Shown in pieces: positions 40,005 through 47,384 of a stretch of 59,272 bases of DNA. Each line of letters opens with the position of its first letter. Within the stretch, counting starts at the first letter, position 1. The stretch spans positions 1 through 59,272 of the forward strand of contig CAJXRU010000014.1 in the NCBI GenBank assembly GCA_913060565.1, read 5' to 3'. The notes under the pieces are model-generated. The model was not told where the DNA came from, did not search any database, and saw only the letters and a list, made by a program, of their open reading frames with translations. The position numbers and the translations under genes are program-made. The DNA is from an uncultured Gammaproteobacteria bacterium. Its GTDB lineage: Bacteria > Pseudomonadota > Gammaproteobacteria > Enterobacterales > Psychrobiaceae.

Positions 40005-41020
40005 TAATTAAATTCCTTACTTGCGGCGGCTAGTTGCTCAACGATTTTATAAGGTGCGCCAGAGCGAATACTATTGAGCGCAACTTCCACTCCCGCTTTA
40101 ATGCTTGCCGCTTTGCCGGTGAGATAAAGCGTAGCGGCGACGTTTACTGCAACGGCGTATTCATGCGCCGGTTGACCTTTACCTTGTAATAAGTCAGTGA
40201 TGAGACGGGCATTTTCTTGCGCATCACCACCAGTCAGTGACGATAATGGATAGGGTTCAATGCCAAGTTCTTTCGGTGTCACTTGATAAATGGTTACTTC
40301 ACCGTCTTTTAATTCCGCAATATCTGTTGGGCCATGAATCGCCATCTCATCTAAGCCACTGCCGTTGACGACTAATGCGCGCTCAACCCCTGTCTGCTTG
40401 AGTGTATGAGCGATGGGCTTAATCAGTGCTTTGTCATAAACCCCCATCAGTTGTCTATCTGGCGCCGCCGGGTTAATCATTGGCCCTAGTACATTAAAGA
40501 TAGTGCGAGTTTTTAGTGCTTGGCGCACTGGAACAGCGAATCTAACACCTTGATGATATTGAACAGCAAATAAAAAACACAAATTGTAGTTATCTAAGCA
40601 GTCGCGAGATTGTTGTGGTGACATATCAAGCTTGATACCAAGAGCTTCAAGTAAGTCCGCGGAGCCTGATTTACTCGACACACTGCGATTGCCATGTTTG
40701 GCCACTTTCACACCGCAGGCGGCGCTGACAAAAGCGCTCGCGGTAGAAATATTAATGGTATTAGAGCCATCGCCGCCAGTGCCACAGCTATCAATGAATG
40801 AATAATCAGGGCGCGGGAAAGCTAATGCAGCGTCTTTGAGTGCTAATACAGCACCTGCAAATTCGTCACTTGTTTCGCCTTTAATTTTTAGCGCGCTAAG
40901 TAGGGCGCTAAGCATAATGGGCTCAACATCACCCGTAACTATCTTGGCGAAAAGTCCTTGAGATTGTTTAGTTGTTAAATCTTCACCGGCATAAAGTTGC
41001 TCAAGTAATTGATGAATCAT
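40004..41020 (-). CDS. trpD: Anthranilate phosphoribosyltransferase
   Basis: TrpD attaches phosphoribose to anthranilate. The 338 residues carry DSCGTGGDGSNTINIST (phosphoribosyl pyrophosphate site), KHGNRSVSSKSGSADLLEALG and NVLGPMINPA. TrpD is separate from TrpG here, unlike the fused TrpGD of E. coli. It overlaps trpG by 4 bases (ATGA). Confidence 0.98.
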   Translation of the reverse strand: MIHQLLEQLYAGEDLTTKQSQGLFAKIVTGDVEPIMLSALLSALKIKGETSDEFAGAVLALKDAALAFPRPDYSFIDSCGTGGDGSNTINISTASAFVSAACGVKVAKHGNRSVSSKSGSADLLEALGIKLDMSPQQSRDCLDNYNLCFLFAVQYHQGVRFAVPVRQALKTRTIFNVLGPMINPAAPDRQLMGVYDKALIKPIAHTLKQTGVERALVVNGSGLDEMAIHGPTDIAELKDGEVTIYQVTPKELGIEPYPLSSLTGGDAQENARLITDLLQGKGQPAHEYAVAVNVAATLYLTGKAASIKAGVEVALNSIRSGAPYKIVEQLAAASKEFN

Positions 41021-41628
41021 ACGTGCTCCTTACTATTGATCAGGTGAGTTAATGATTGAACCAGTAATGCCTCACCGCCAAGCGTTAAAATTGATTCAGG
41101 ATGAAATTGAAATCCAATAATTGATTGGGAATCATCCATGACTGACATCACTATGTCATTAGTGGTGGCAAGTACATTTAGGCCTTCTGGCATGGTGGTT
41201 GCCATCAGTGAATGATAACGAGCGACAGGCATAGGATTAATCAGCCCCTTAAAAGGCCCTTGATCGTTATGCGTTATTTCTGATGATTTACCGTGAACTG
41301 TCTGTGGTGCAAGACCTATTACACCGCCAAAAGATTGCACGATAGCTTGATGACCTAAGCAGATTCCTAGCATTGGAATATTATTACGGCATTTATTAAC
41401 CAGCTCAACCAAGCACCCGGCATCACTTGGTGTTCCAGGCCCCGGCGATAGGACTAATACTGGGCTCAATTCACTGTGATTCATTTGTTCGATTATAAAA
41501 TCAGCGTCGATGTCGTTGCGATAAACCGTTACTTTTACGCCCATGACACGAAATTGGTCCACCAAGTTATAGGTAAATGAGTCAAAGTTATCTAATAAAA
41601 ATACGTGACACTGTTCAAGACTAAGCAT
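41017..41628 (-). CDS. trpG: Anthranilate synthase glutamine amidotransferase component
   Basis: TrpG releases ammonia from glutamine for TrpE. The 203 residues show the class I triad: Cys90 in GICLGHQAI and His-Glu in FQFHPES. LLDNFDSFTYNLVDQF is the family start, and LSPGPGTPSDAG is the oxyanion region. It overlaps trpE by 8 bases. Confidence 0.98.
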   Translation of the reverse strand: MLSLEQCHVFLLDNFDSFTYNLVDQFRVMGVKVTVYRNDIDADFIIEQMNHSELSPVLVLSPGPGTPSDAGCLVELVNKCRNNIPMLGICLGHQAIVQSFGGVIGLAPQTVHGKSSEITHNDQGPFKGLINPMPVARYHSLMATTMPEGLNVLATTNDIVMSVMDDSQSIIGFQFHPESILTLGGEALLVQSLTHLINSKEHV

Positions 41629-43150
41629 GACAGCCTCCTTGTGCGCTTATCGCGCTGATAACAGCTTGCGCTTTGGCGCGTGTTTCATCGGCCTCAGCTT
41701 GAGGATCCGAATCAAAAACCACACCAGCACCTGCTTGAATAGTTGCTACCCCGTTTTGGACAAATGCAGAGCGAATAACGATACAGGTATCCATATCGCC
41801 GTGACTATTAATATAACCAACGGCGCCTCCGTAACTGCCACGTCGTTGCTGTTCGACTTTGCGGATCAATGTCGATGCTTTTATTTTTGGTGCACCAACG
41901 AGGGTGCCCATATTCATACAGGCTTGATAGGCGTGAAGGGCGTCCAAATCATGACGTAATTGCCCAACGACGCGAGATACTAAATGCATGACGTGAGAAT
42001 AGCGGTCAACCTTTAATAACTCGGCGACTTTTCGTGTTCCTGCTTCACTGATACGAGCGACATCATTACGAGCAAGGTCGACTAGCATTATGTGTTCGGC
42101 GAGTTCTTTTTTATCAAGGCGTAAATCAAGCTCTAAACGACCATCTAAATCATCATTAATGGAACCGTCACTGTTGATTCCGCGCCGTCTTGTTCCTGCA
42201 ATGGGATATACTTCCACTTGATTCGACTCTGTTTCATATTTAAGTGCACTTTCTGGCGACGCACCGAATAAGCAAAATTCACTGTCTTTTATATAGAACA
42301 TATAGGGTGACGGATTTGTACGTTTTAACTCTACATAGGCTGCTAATGGATTAGGACAGGGCAGTGAAAACGCTCGTGAGGGGACAACTTGAAATATATT
42401 ACCACTGATAATTTGCTGTTTTAACGTATTAACAGTCTCGATAAAAGTCGCGTCATCAATATTGACTGATACCGGTGTGTCTACAGGCGCACCTTTGATG
42501 GCTTGTGGCACAAATGATTTAATATGTTCAAGAAGCTGTTGATGTTTAGTGGCAATGTCGGCGCTGTCGCTAAACTGTTGAGATACTAATGTCGCTGTTT
42601 GGTTTTGATGATCTAACATCACGGCATCTTCAATAACGTAAAACACAAAATCAGGACATTGGTTCACACCATCGACTACCTGAGGCAATGACTCGATACT
42701 CGCAATCATGTCATAAGCAAAGGTTCCTGCAATATAACGATGACTGTTGTGCTCATCTTGACTTAAAAGGGTGTTTAAATCACGTAGTGCGCTAAATGGC
42801 GATGTAGCTTGCAATCGCGAATCCTGACATAAAGTATGACTAGGGTGAGGAAAAAAGAGTGTTAAGGAATCTGGTTCACTCGCTTTAACAAATGCCGAAA
42901 AATGTTGGGTTAACGGAGCAATCAGTGATCGACCGTTATCATTTAACGCGTTAAAGGAAACCTCACGATCATGGCAGACGATTTTGAGTGCACTGCGCAG
43001 CAATAACAAACTTTGCATATCGTCTTTTGAATCAATTTCACATGATTCGAGTAACATGACGTTATCAATGTTGTGGGTTAATGCAGCGAATAGTTCAGTA
43101 GGCTGTTGGCTGTATTTACAATCTGTTTTAATTATGGTGCTTTTTATCAT
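41621..43150 (-). CDS. trpE: Anthranilate synthase component I
   Basis: TrpE makes anthranilate from chorismate, the first step of tryptophan synthesis. The 509 residues match E. coli (520). The feedback-inhibition element LLES (33-36) is present, so tryptophan inhibition is likely kept. The chorismate-binding core includes IFQVVPSRAF, PIAGTRRRG, ELAEHIMLVDLARND and GAPKIKA. It is the first structural gene after the trp leader. Confidence 0.98.
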   Translation of the reverse strand: MIKSTIIKTDCKYSQQPTELFAALTHNIDNVMLLESCEIDSKDDMQSLLLLRSALKIVCHDREVSFNALNDNGRSLIAPLTQHFSAFVKASEPDSLTLFFPHPSHTLCQDSRLQATSPFSALRDLNTLLSQDEHNSHRYIAGTFAYDMIASIESLPQVVDGVNQCPDFVFYVIEDAVMLDHQNQTATLVSQQFSDSADIATKHQQLLEHIKSFVPQAIKGAPVDTPVSVNIDDATFIETVNTLKQQIISGNIFQVVPSRAFSLPCPNPLAAYVELKRTNPSPYMFYIKDSEFCLFGASPESALKYETESNQVEVYPIAGTRRRGINSDGSINDDLDGRLELDLRLDKKELAEHIMLVDLARNDVARISEAGTRKVAELLKVDRYSHVMHLVSRVVGQLRHDLDALHAYQACMNMGTLVGAPKIKASTLIRKVEQQRRGSYGGAVGYINSHGDMDTCIVIRSAFVQNGVATIQAGAGVVFDSDPQAEADETRAKAQAVISAISAQGGCHA

Positions 43151-43216
43151 TTTTTATTCACTACGTTAAATTTGCTTAATTCGCGAATTTTTAATTTTTG
43201 CTGACCGCTGAAATAG

Positions 43217-43240
43217 AAAAACCCGCTGTTAGAGCGGGTT
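43217..43240 (-). terminator. trp attenuator terminator
   Basis: On the minus strand AACCCGCT pairs with AGCGGGTT around a 5-base loop, and TTTTT follows. It sits between the leader peptide and trpE. The upstream strand of this hairpin can instead pair (CCCGC with GCGGG at 43282-43287) with a segment just after the leader stop, which is the expected antiterminator. This is the layout of classical trp attenuation. Confidence 0.88.
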
Positions 43241-43277
43241 TTCAATGTTGTTTGTTTTATTTTTACACAACCACTGT

Positions 43278-43346
43278 CTAAGCCCGCGAAGAATTCACGC
43301 GCCACCACCAAATATTTGTAAGGATAGTCTGGTTAAATTGTTGCAT
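43278..43346 (-). CDS. trpL: trp operon leader peptide with three Trp codons
   Basis: A 22-residue frame starts at ATG 43346 and ends with TAG at 43278. Codons 13-15 are three tandem TGG (43310-43302), giving IWWWR. When charged tRNA-Trp is scarce, the ribosome stalls there, and the GCGGG antiterminator strand is freed to block the attenuator at 43217-43240. A CGCG ... CGCG pair within the end of the leader gives the protector hairpin. The Trp run, position and hairpins together make this secure even though the gene is very short. Confidence 0.92.
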   Translation of the reverse strand: MQQFNQTILTNIWWWRVNSSRA

Positions 43347-43353
43347 AATAGAC

Positions 43354-43375
43354 ACTAGTTTCAATTCTCAGTATA
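43354..43375 (-). promoter_or_regulatory. Possible trp promoter and TrpR half-site
   Basis: On the minus strand TATACT (43375-43370) is a good -10 box placed about 24 bases before the leader ATG. ACTAGT (43354-43359), the core of TrpR operators, lies just downstream. Only one half-site is evident and the -35 is weak, so TrpR control is tentative. Confidence 0.35.
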
Positions 43376-43523
43376 AATCGTTGATTATTAGTTGTGTTTA
43401 GGCCAAAAAGTAAACAATTTATATGCTGTCTTGGCCAAATAGTGGCTATAGAATTTAATAAATACACGTTGTTGTCAAGCATCTATTTTAGATGCTCGAT
43501 AAAAAGTTAAGGTTTTTTACTCA
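43376..43523. promoter_or_regulatory. Divergent trp/rnm control region with hairpins
   Basis: The 148 bases between the trp promoter and rnm hold GGCCAA (43401-43406) and TTGGCC (43431-43436) as an inverted pair. A perfect hairpin-forming repeat AGCATCTA-TTT-TAGATGCT (43478-43496) lies 27 bases before the rnm start. TTGTCA at 43472-43477 may be part of an rnm promoter. No peptide is encoded that I can support. Confidence 0.4.
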
Positions 43524-44375
43524 ATGATTTTCGATTTACACTGTCATAGCACCGTTTCCGACGGAAAACTCACGCCTAAAGAATTGCTGGAGCGCGCTGT
43601 TGATAAGGGCGTTGACGTATTAGCCTTAACTGATCACGATACAACCGACGGTATTCCCTTAGTTCAAAAAGAAATAGATGATAACGAATTAGCTATTAAG
43701 TTAATTTCCGGTGTCGAAATCTCAACATGCTGGGAAAATAAAGATATTCATATTGTCGGTCTTAATTTTGATCGAAACCATCCAGCAATGAAAGAATATC
43801 TTGCTAATCAAAGTATTATTCGAGAAGAACGTGCCCAAGAAATTGGTCGTCGTGTTGAGAAGACCAAACTCATCGACAATGTTTATCAAGGCGCTAAAGC
43901 AATTGCTGGAGAGGGACAGATTGGCCGAGGCCACATCGCGCGCTTTATGATTGAGCAAGGTATGGTTAAAGACAATGCCCAAGCATTTAAAAAATACTTA
44001 GCACGCGGCAAGGTTGGCTACGTGCCAAGCCCTTGGCCTGATATGAAATCGGCTATTGATGTCATCCATCAAGCAGGCGGACAAGCCATTCTTGCTCATC
44101 CTATGGGATACAAGTTGTCAGGCAAGTGGTTGCGAAAACTTACTATTGCATTTAAGGGAGCTGGTGGCGATGGGCTTGAAGCTGCTGGTTGTCAATTGGC
44201 ACCGCCACATCGTCAACATTTGGCCGCGTTAGCCCTAGAGTATGATTTGTTAGGATCAAGTGGCAGTGATTTTCATTTTCCATCAAGTTGGATAGAGTTA
44301 GGTCGCAGTCTATATTTTGCAAAGGGCGTTACGCCTGTTTGGTCGTTGTGGCCAGACTACGCACACGTCAGTTAA
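43524..44375 (+). CDS. rnm: PHP-domain 5'-3' exoribonuclease (RNase AM)
   Basis: A 283-residue PHP-fold metal-dependent enzyme. E. coli Rnm (TrpH, YciV) trims 5' ends of ribosomal RNAs and removes nucleotides from short RNAs. The metal motifs are intact: FDLHCHSTVSDG with His6, His8 and Asp13, ALTDHDTTDG, VEIS, ILAHP and GSSGSDFHF near the end. It is divergent from trpL, a conserved neighbourhood, and leads the operon with yciO, scpA, scpB and rluB. Confidence 0.92.
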   Translation: MIFDLHCHSTVSDGKLTPKELLERAVDKGVDVLALTDHDTTDGIPLVQKEIDDNELAIKLISGVEISTCWENKDIHIVGLNFDRNHPAMKEYLANQSIIREERAQEIGRRVEKTKLIDNVYQGAKAIAGEGQIGRGHIARFMIEQGMVKDNAQAFKKYLARGKVGYVPSPWPDMKSAIDVIHQAGGQAILAHPMGYKLSGKWLRKLTIAFKGAGGDGLEAAGCQLAPPHRQHLAALALEYDLLGSSGSDFHFPSSWIELGRSLYFAKGVTPVWSLWPDYAHVS

Positions 44376-44389
44376 CCGGAAGGAAAATT

Positions 44390-45010
44390 ATGAGTCAGTA
44401 TTTCTATATTCATCCTGATAATCCGCAACAGCGCTTGATCAAGCAGGCTGTGGACATTATTGAAAAGGGTGGCGTTATAATTTATCCAACGGATTCAGGC
44501 TACGCAATTGGCTGTCAGCTTGATAATAAAAGCGCCTTGGAAAAAGTGTGTAAGGTTCGTGAGATTGATAAAGCACATAACTTTACCTTGATGTGCAGTG
44601 ATCTATCGCAAATCTCTCAGTACGCGAAGTATGACAATCAGTGCTTTCGAGCACTTAAGCACGCGACACCAGGTCCTTATACATTTATCTTCCGTGCCAC
44701 GCGTGATGTGCCAAAAAGAGTTCAAAACCCAAAACGAAAGACAATAGGATTACGTGTTCCTGATAATCATATTGCCCATGCTTTGTTAGAACAATTGGGT
44801 GAACCTATTTTGTCGACATCGTTAATTTTACCCGGTGAATTAGTCACTGAATCAGATCCTGAAGATATTCGTGCCAAACTAGAAAAGCATGTTGATCTTA
44901 TTATCGACGGCGGTCATTTAGGCGAGCAAGCAACCACCGTTATAGATATGTCAGATGGGCCTTTTGTGATTGTACGAGAAGGGGCGGGCGATCCGTCAAT
45001 GTTTGTCTAG
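44390..45010 (+). CDS. yciO: YciO, Sua5/YrdC-family protein
   Basis: A 206-residue protein of the threonylcarbamoyl-adenylate synthase superfamily. E. coli YciO has the same length. GGVIIYPTDSGYAIGCQ, KHATPGPYTFIFRAT and RKTIGLRVPDN form the nucleotide and threonine binding site. The ATG at 44390 has AGGAAA just before it; a longer frame overlaps rnm. TsaC/Sua5 makes the t6A precursor, while YciO is thought to have weaker activity and an uncertain role. Confidence 0.92.
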   Translation: MSQYFYIHPDNPQQRLIKQAVDIIEKGGVIIYPTDSGYAIGCQLDNKSALEKVCKVREIDKAHNFTLMCSDLSQISQYAKYDNQCFRALKHATPGPYTFIFRATRDVPKRVQNPKRKTIGLRVPDNHIAHALLEQLGEPILSTSLILPGELVTESDPEDIRAKLEKHVDLIIDGGHLGEQATTVIDMSDGPFVIVREGAGDPSMFV

Positions 45011-45017
45011 AGATTGC

Positions 45018-45839
45018 ATGATGAGCGAAACGGACACCAACATCGAAAAACCCATTGCACTTGTTGCCGGACAGCCATTGGCTAAACAGCCGACCGATCT
45101 CTTTATACCGCCAGATGCATTGCAGGTTTTTCTGTCTGCATTTGAAGGGCCATTGGATCTACTGTTATATCTGATCCGAAAGCACAAATTCGATATTTTG
45201 AACTTACCGATCAGTAAGATTACCGATCAATATATGGAATATGTTGATTTGATGAAGGAATTAAACCTTGATCTGGCGGCAGAGTACCTATTGATGGCTG
45301 CGATATTAGCCCAGATCAAGTCAAAAATGCTGTTGCCTATCCAAGCTGAGATTGAAGATGAAGAATCGGATCCCCGAGCTGACTTAGTGCAACGTTTGAA
45401 AGAATATGAAAGTTATAAACAAGCAGCATTAGACATTGACGCATTACCCAGGATAGACAGAGACCACTTTGTTGCGTCTGCGGCAAAGGCTGACAATTTA
45501 GCAAGTGATTCGGTACTTAGTGAAGTAACCCTAAAAGATTTAAGCCACGCATTTACGCAAGTGATGAAAAATATACAAGCTAACGTTCATCACCATATCC
45601 AACGGGAGTCTTTGTCAACTCGGGCCCGTATGAGCGAAATATTATCGCAACTTAATAATCAAAACAGTTTGATGTTTTGGCAGTTGTTTCGCAGTGATGA
45701 AGGACGTGCTGGCGCCGTTGTTTCTTTCTTGGCGATTCTTCAATTGTGTAAAGAACATTTGATTGGAATAGCGACGACAGACAAAGTCGAAGAGCTAAAT
45801 GTGTTTTTACTAGAAACCCAAACCGAAGCGGCGGAGTAA
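45018..45839 (+). CDS. scpA: Segregation and condensation protein A
   Basis: ScpA is the kleisin subunit that joins SMC heads with ScpB in chromosome condensation. The likely product is 273 residues. FEGPLDLLLYLIRKHKFDILNLPI is the N-terminal SMC-neck-binding region, EYLLMAAILAQIKSKMLLP follows, and the C-terminal winged helix spans about 200-270. Two adjacent ATGs (45018, 45021) are possible; they lie just after the yciO stop. An N-terminal extension of about 25 residues precedes the conserved part. Confidence 0.95.
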   Translation: MMSETDTNIEKPIALVAGQPLAKQPTDLFIPPDALQVFLSAFEGPLDLLLYLIRKHKFDILNLPISKITDQYMEYVDLMKELNLDLAAEYLLMAAILAQIKSKMLLPIQAEIEDEESDPRADLVQRLKEYESYKQAALDIDALPRIDRDHFVASAAKADNLASDSVLSEVTLKDLSHAFTQVMKNIQANVHHHIQRESLSTRARMSEILSQLNNQNSLMFWQLFRSDEGRAGAVVSFLAILQLCKEHLIGIATTDKVEELNVFLLETQTEAAE

Positions 45840-45845
45840 GATTAT

Positions 45846-46400
45846 ATGGGTAACAAACAAGTCAAGCAGTTGATTGAAGCCGCATTATTTGCCTTTGATA
45901 AGCCAATGACAGTGAAAATGCTGCGGGATAGTGTATTATCCCCCCTCAAATTATCAAAGAACGATATCAACCCAATTCTCATTGAGTTGAAAGAAGATTA
46001 TGAAGGTCGCGGTATTGAGTTAATTGAAACAGCAAAAGGCTTTAGTTTCGTGACTCGTGCAGAGTTAAGCGATCAATTGTCGATGTTATGGCAAGAGAAA
46101 TCGCCACGTTATTCTCGAGCGTTATTAGAGACCTTGGCCTTAATTGCCTATAAACAACCGATTACGCGCGGTGAAATCGAACATCTACGCGGTGTAGCAG
46201 TAAGTAGTAACATTATGAAAACCTTGATGGAAAGGGACTGGGTAAAGATTGTTGGTCAAAAAGACGTTCCTGGCAAACCCTCTATCTATGGCACCACTAA
46301 GGATTTCTTACATTATTTTGGACTAACCTCCTTGGCACAATTGCCAGAATTAACAGAAAGTCAGCTTGAGACAGCACTAGGTGAACTTGAGCAGCAATAG
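45846..46400 (+). CDS. scpB: Segregation and condensation protein B
   Basis: ScpB is a dimeric winged-helix partner of ScpA. The 184 residues show KQLIEAALFAFDKPM at the start, RALLETLALIAYKQPITRGEIEHLRGV in the middle and PGKPSIYGTTKDFLHYFGL near the end. The gene starts 6 bases after scpA. The pair indicates that this organism uses an SMC-ScpAB complex rather than, or besides, MukBEF. Confidence 0.96.
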   Translation: MGNKQVKQLIEAALFAFDKPMTVKMLRDSVLSPLKLSKNDINPILIELKEDYEGRGIELIETAKGFSFVTRAELSDQLSMLWQEKSPRYSRALLETLALIAYKQPITRGEIEHLRGVAVSSNIMKTLMERDWVKIVGQKDVPGKPSIYGTTKDFLHYFGLTSLAQLPELTESQLETALGELEQQ

Positions 46401-46408
46401 GTATTCCC

Positions 46409-47320
46409 ATGAGTGAAAAATTACAAAAAGTATTAGCCCGTGCCGGTCAAGGTTCGCGTCGTGAATTAGAAAAAGCAATCGGTGAAGGCCGAGTCAGTGT
46501 TAATGGCAACGTTGCTAAACTAGGCGCACGCGTCGAAGTTGCTGACACCATAAGACTTGATGGCATTTTGATAAACACGGAAGAGTCAGAGCAACAGATT
46601 TGTCGTGTGATTGCCTACCATAAACAAGAAGGTGAATTATCTACACGTAAAGATCCAGAAGGGCGTGATACGGTATTTGACCGTCTGCCAAAACTTCGCA
46701 ATAGCCGTTGGATAGCTATCGGTCGATTGGATACAAATACGTCAGGCCTGATGTTATTCACGACGGACGGTGAACTAGCGAACCGTTTAACACGCTCTAA
46801 GCGCGAGATTGAACGTGAATACGCCGTACGTACTTTTGGTGAAGTGCTAGACAAAAATATTCAGCATTTACGTGCAGGTATTGAGTTAAAAGACGAAGGT
46901 AAAATTAACTTCGAAAAAGTTAAATTACAGCAAGGTGAAGGCCTTAACCGCTGGTTCCATTGTATCTTAAACAAAGGACGTGACAGAACGGTTCGTCAGA
47001 TGTGGGAACATGAAGAGATCCAGATCAGCCGACTAATTCGTTTACGCTACGGTAATATTGCATTAGAAAAGTCGTTACCTCGTGGCGGTTGGCAGGATCT
47101 AGAACTCCCCCAGGTTAATTACTTAAGAGAGTTAGCTGGGTTAGAAGCTGAAACGGAATCGTTTTTAGCGCTGCGAGAAGAGCACCGTAATAAAACGGCG
47201 CGTATTCGCCGTGCAGTACGTAAACATCAGGCATTTAAAAAAGCAGATGAACAACGCGCTGGAAAGCCAGCAAAGAATCGTAATCACCGTCAAGGTCAGA
47301 AAAAGCGTACACGAATATAA
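46409..47320 (+). CDS. rluB: 23S rRNA pseudouridine2605 synthase
   Basis: RluB makes pseudouridine 2605 in 23S rRNA. An N-terminal S4 RNA-binding domain (about 1-60) precedes the RsuA-type catalytic domain. The catalytic aspartate is Asp108 in AIGRLDTNTSGLMLF. NRWFHCILNKGRDRTVRQMW is the second family motif. The tail from about 250 is rich in Lys, Arg and His, common in RluB and likely to bind RNA. It is the last gene of the rnm operon. Confidence 0.95.
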   Translation: MSEKLQKVLARAGQGSRRELEKAIGEGRVSVNGNVAKLGARVEVADTIRLDGILINTEESEQQICRVIAYHKQEGELSTRKDPEGRDTVFDRLPKLRNSRWIAIGRLDTNTSGLMLFTTDGELANRLTRSKREIEREYAVRTFGEVLDKNIQHLRAGIELKDEGKINFEKVKLQQGEGLNRWFHCILNKGRDRTVRQMWEHEEIQISRLIRLRYGNIALEKSLPRGGWQDLELPQVNYLRELAGLEAETESFLALREEHRNKTARIRRAVRKHQAFKKADEQRAGKPAKNRNHRQGQKKRTRI

Positions 47321-47331
47321 CGTTAAAATAT

Positions 47332-47361
47332 AAAAAAACGCCGCTATTTAGCGGCGTTTTT
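47332..47361. terminator. Bidirectional terminator between rluB and the TonB receptor
   Basis: A 9-bp GC-rich stem AACGCCGCT with AGCGGCGTT and loop ATTT is flanked by an A run and a T run. It can end both convergent transcripts. Confidence 0.88.
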
Positions 47362-47384
47362 GATTATGAGAGCAACACAATGGA

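Noticed and set aside
44288-44389. Longer N-terminus for yciO overlapping rnm
   Set aside because: The ATG at 44390 has a good AGGAAA site and gives exactly the family length.
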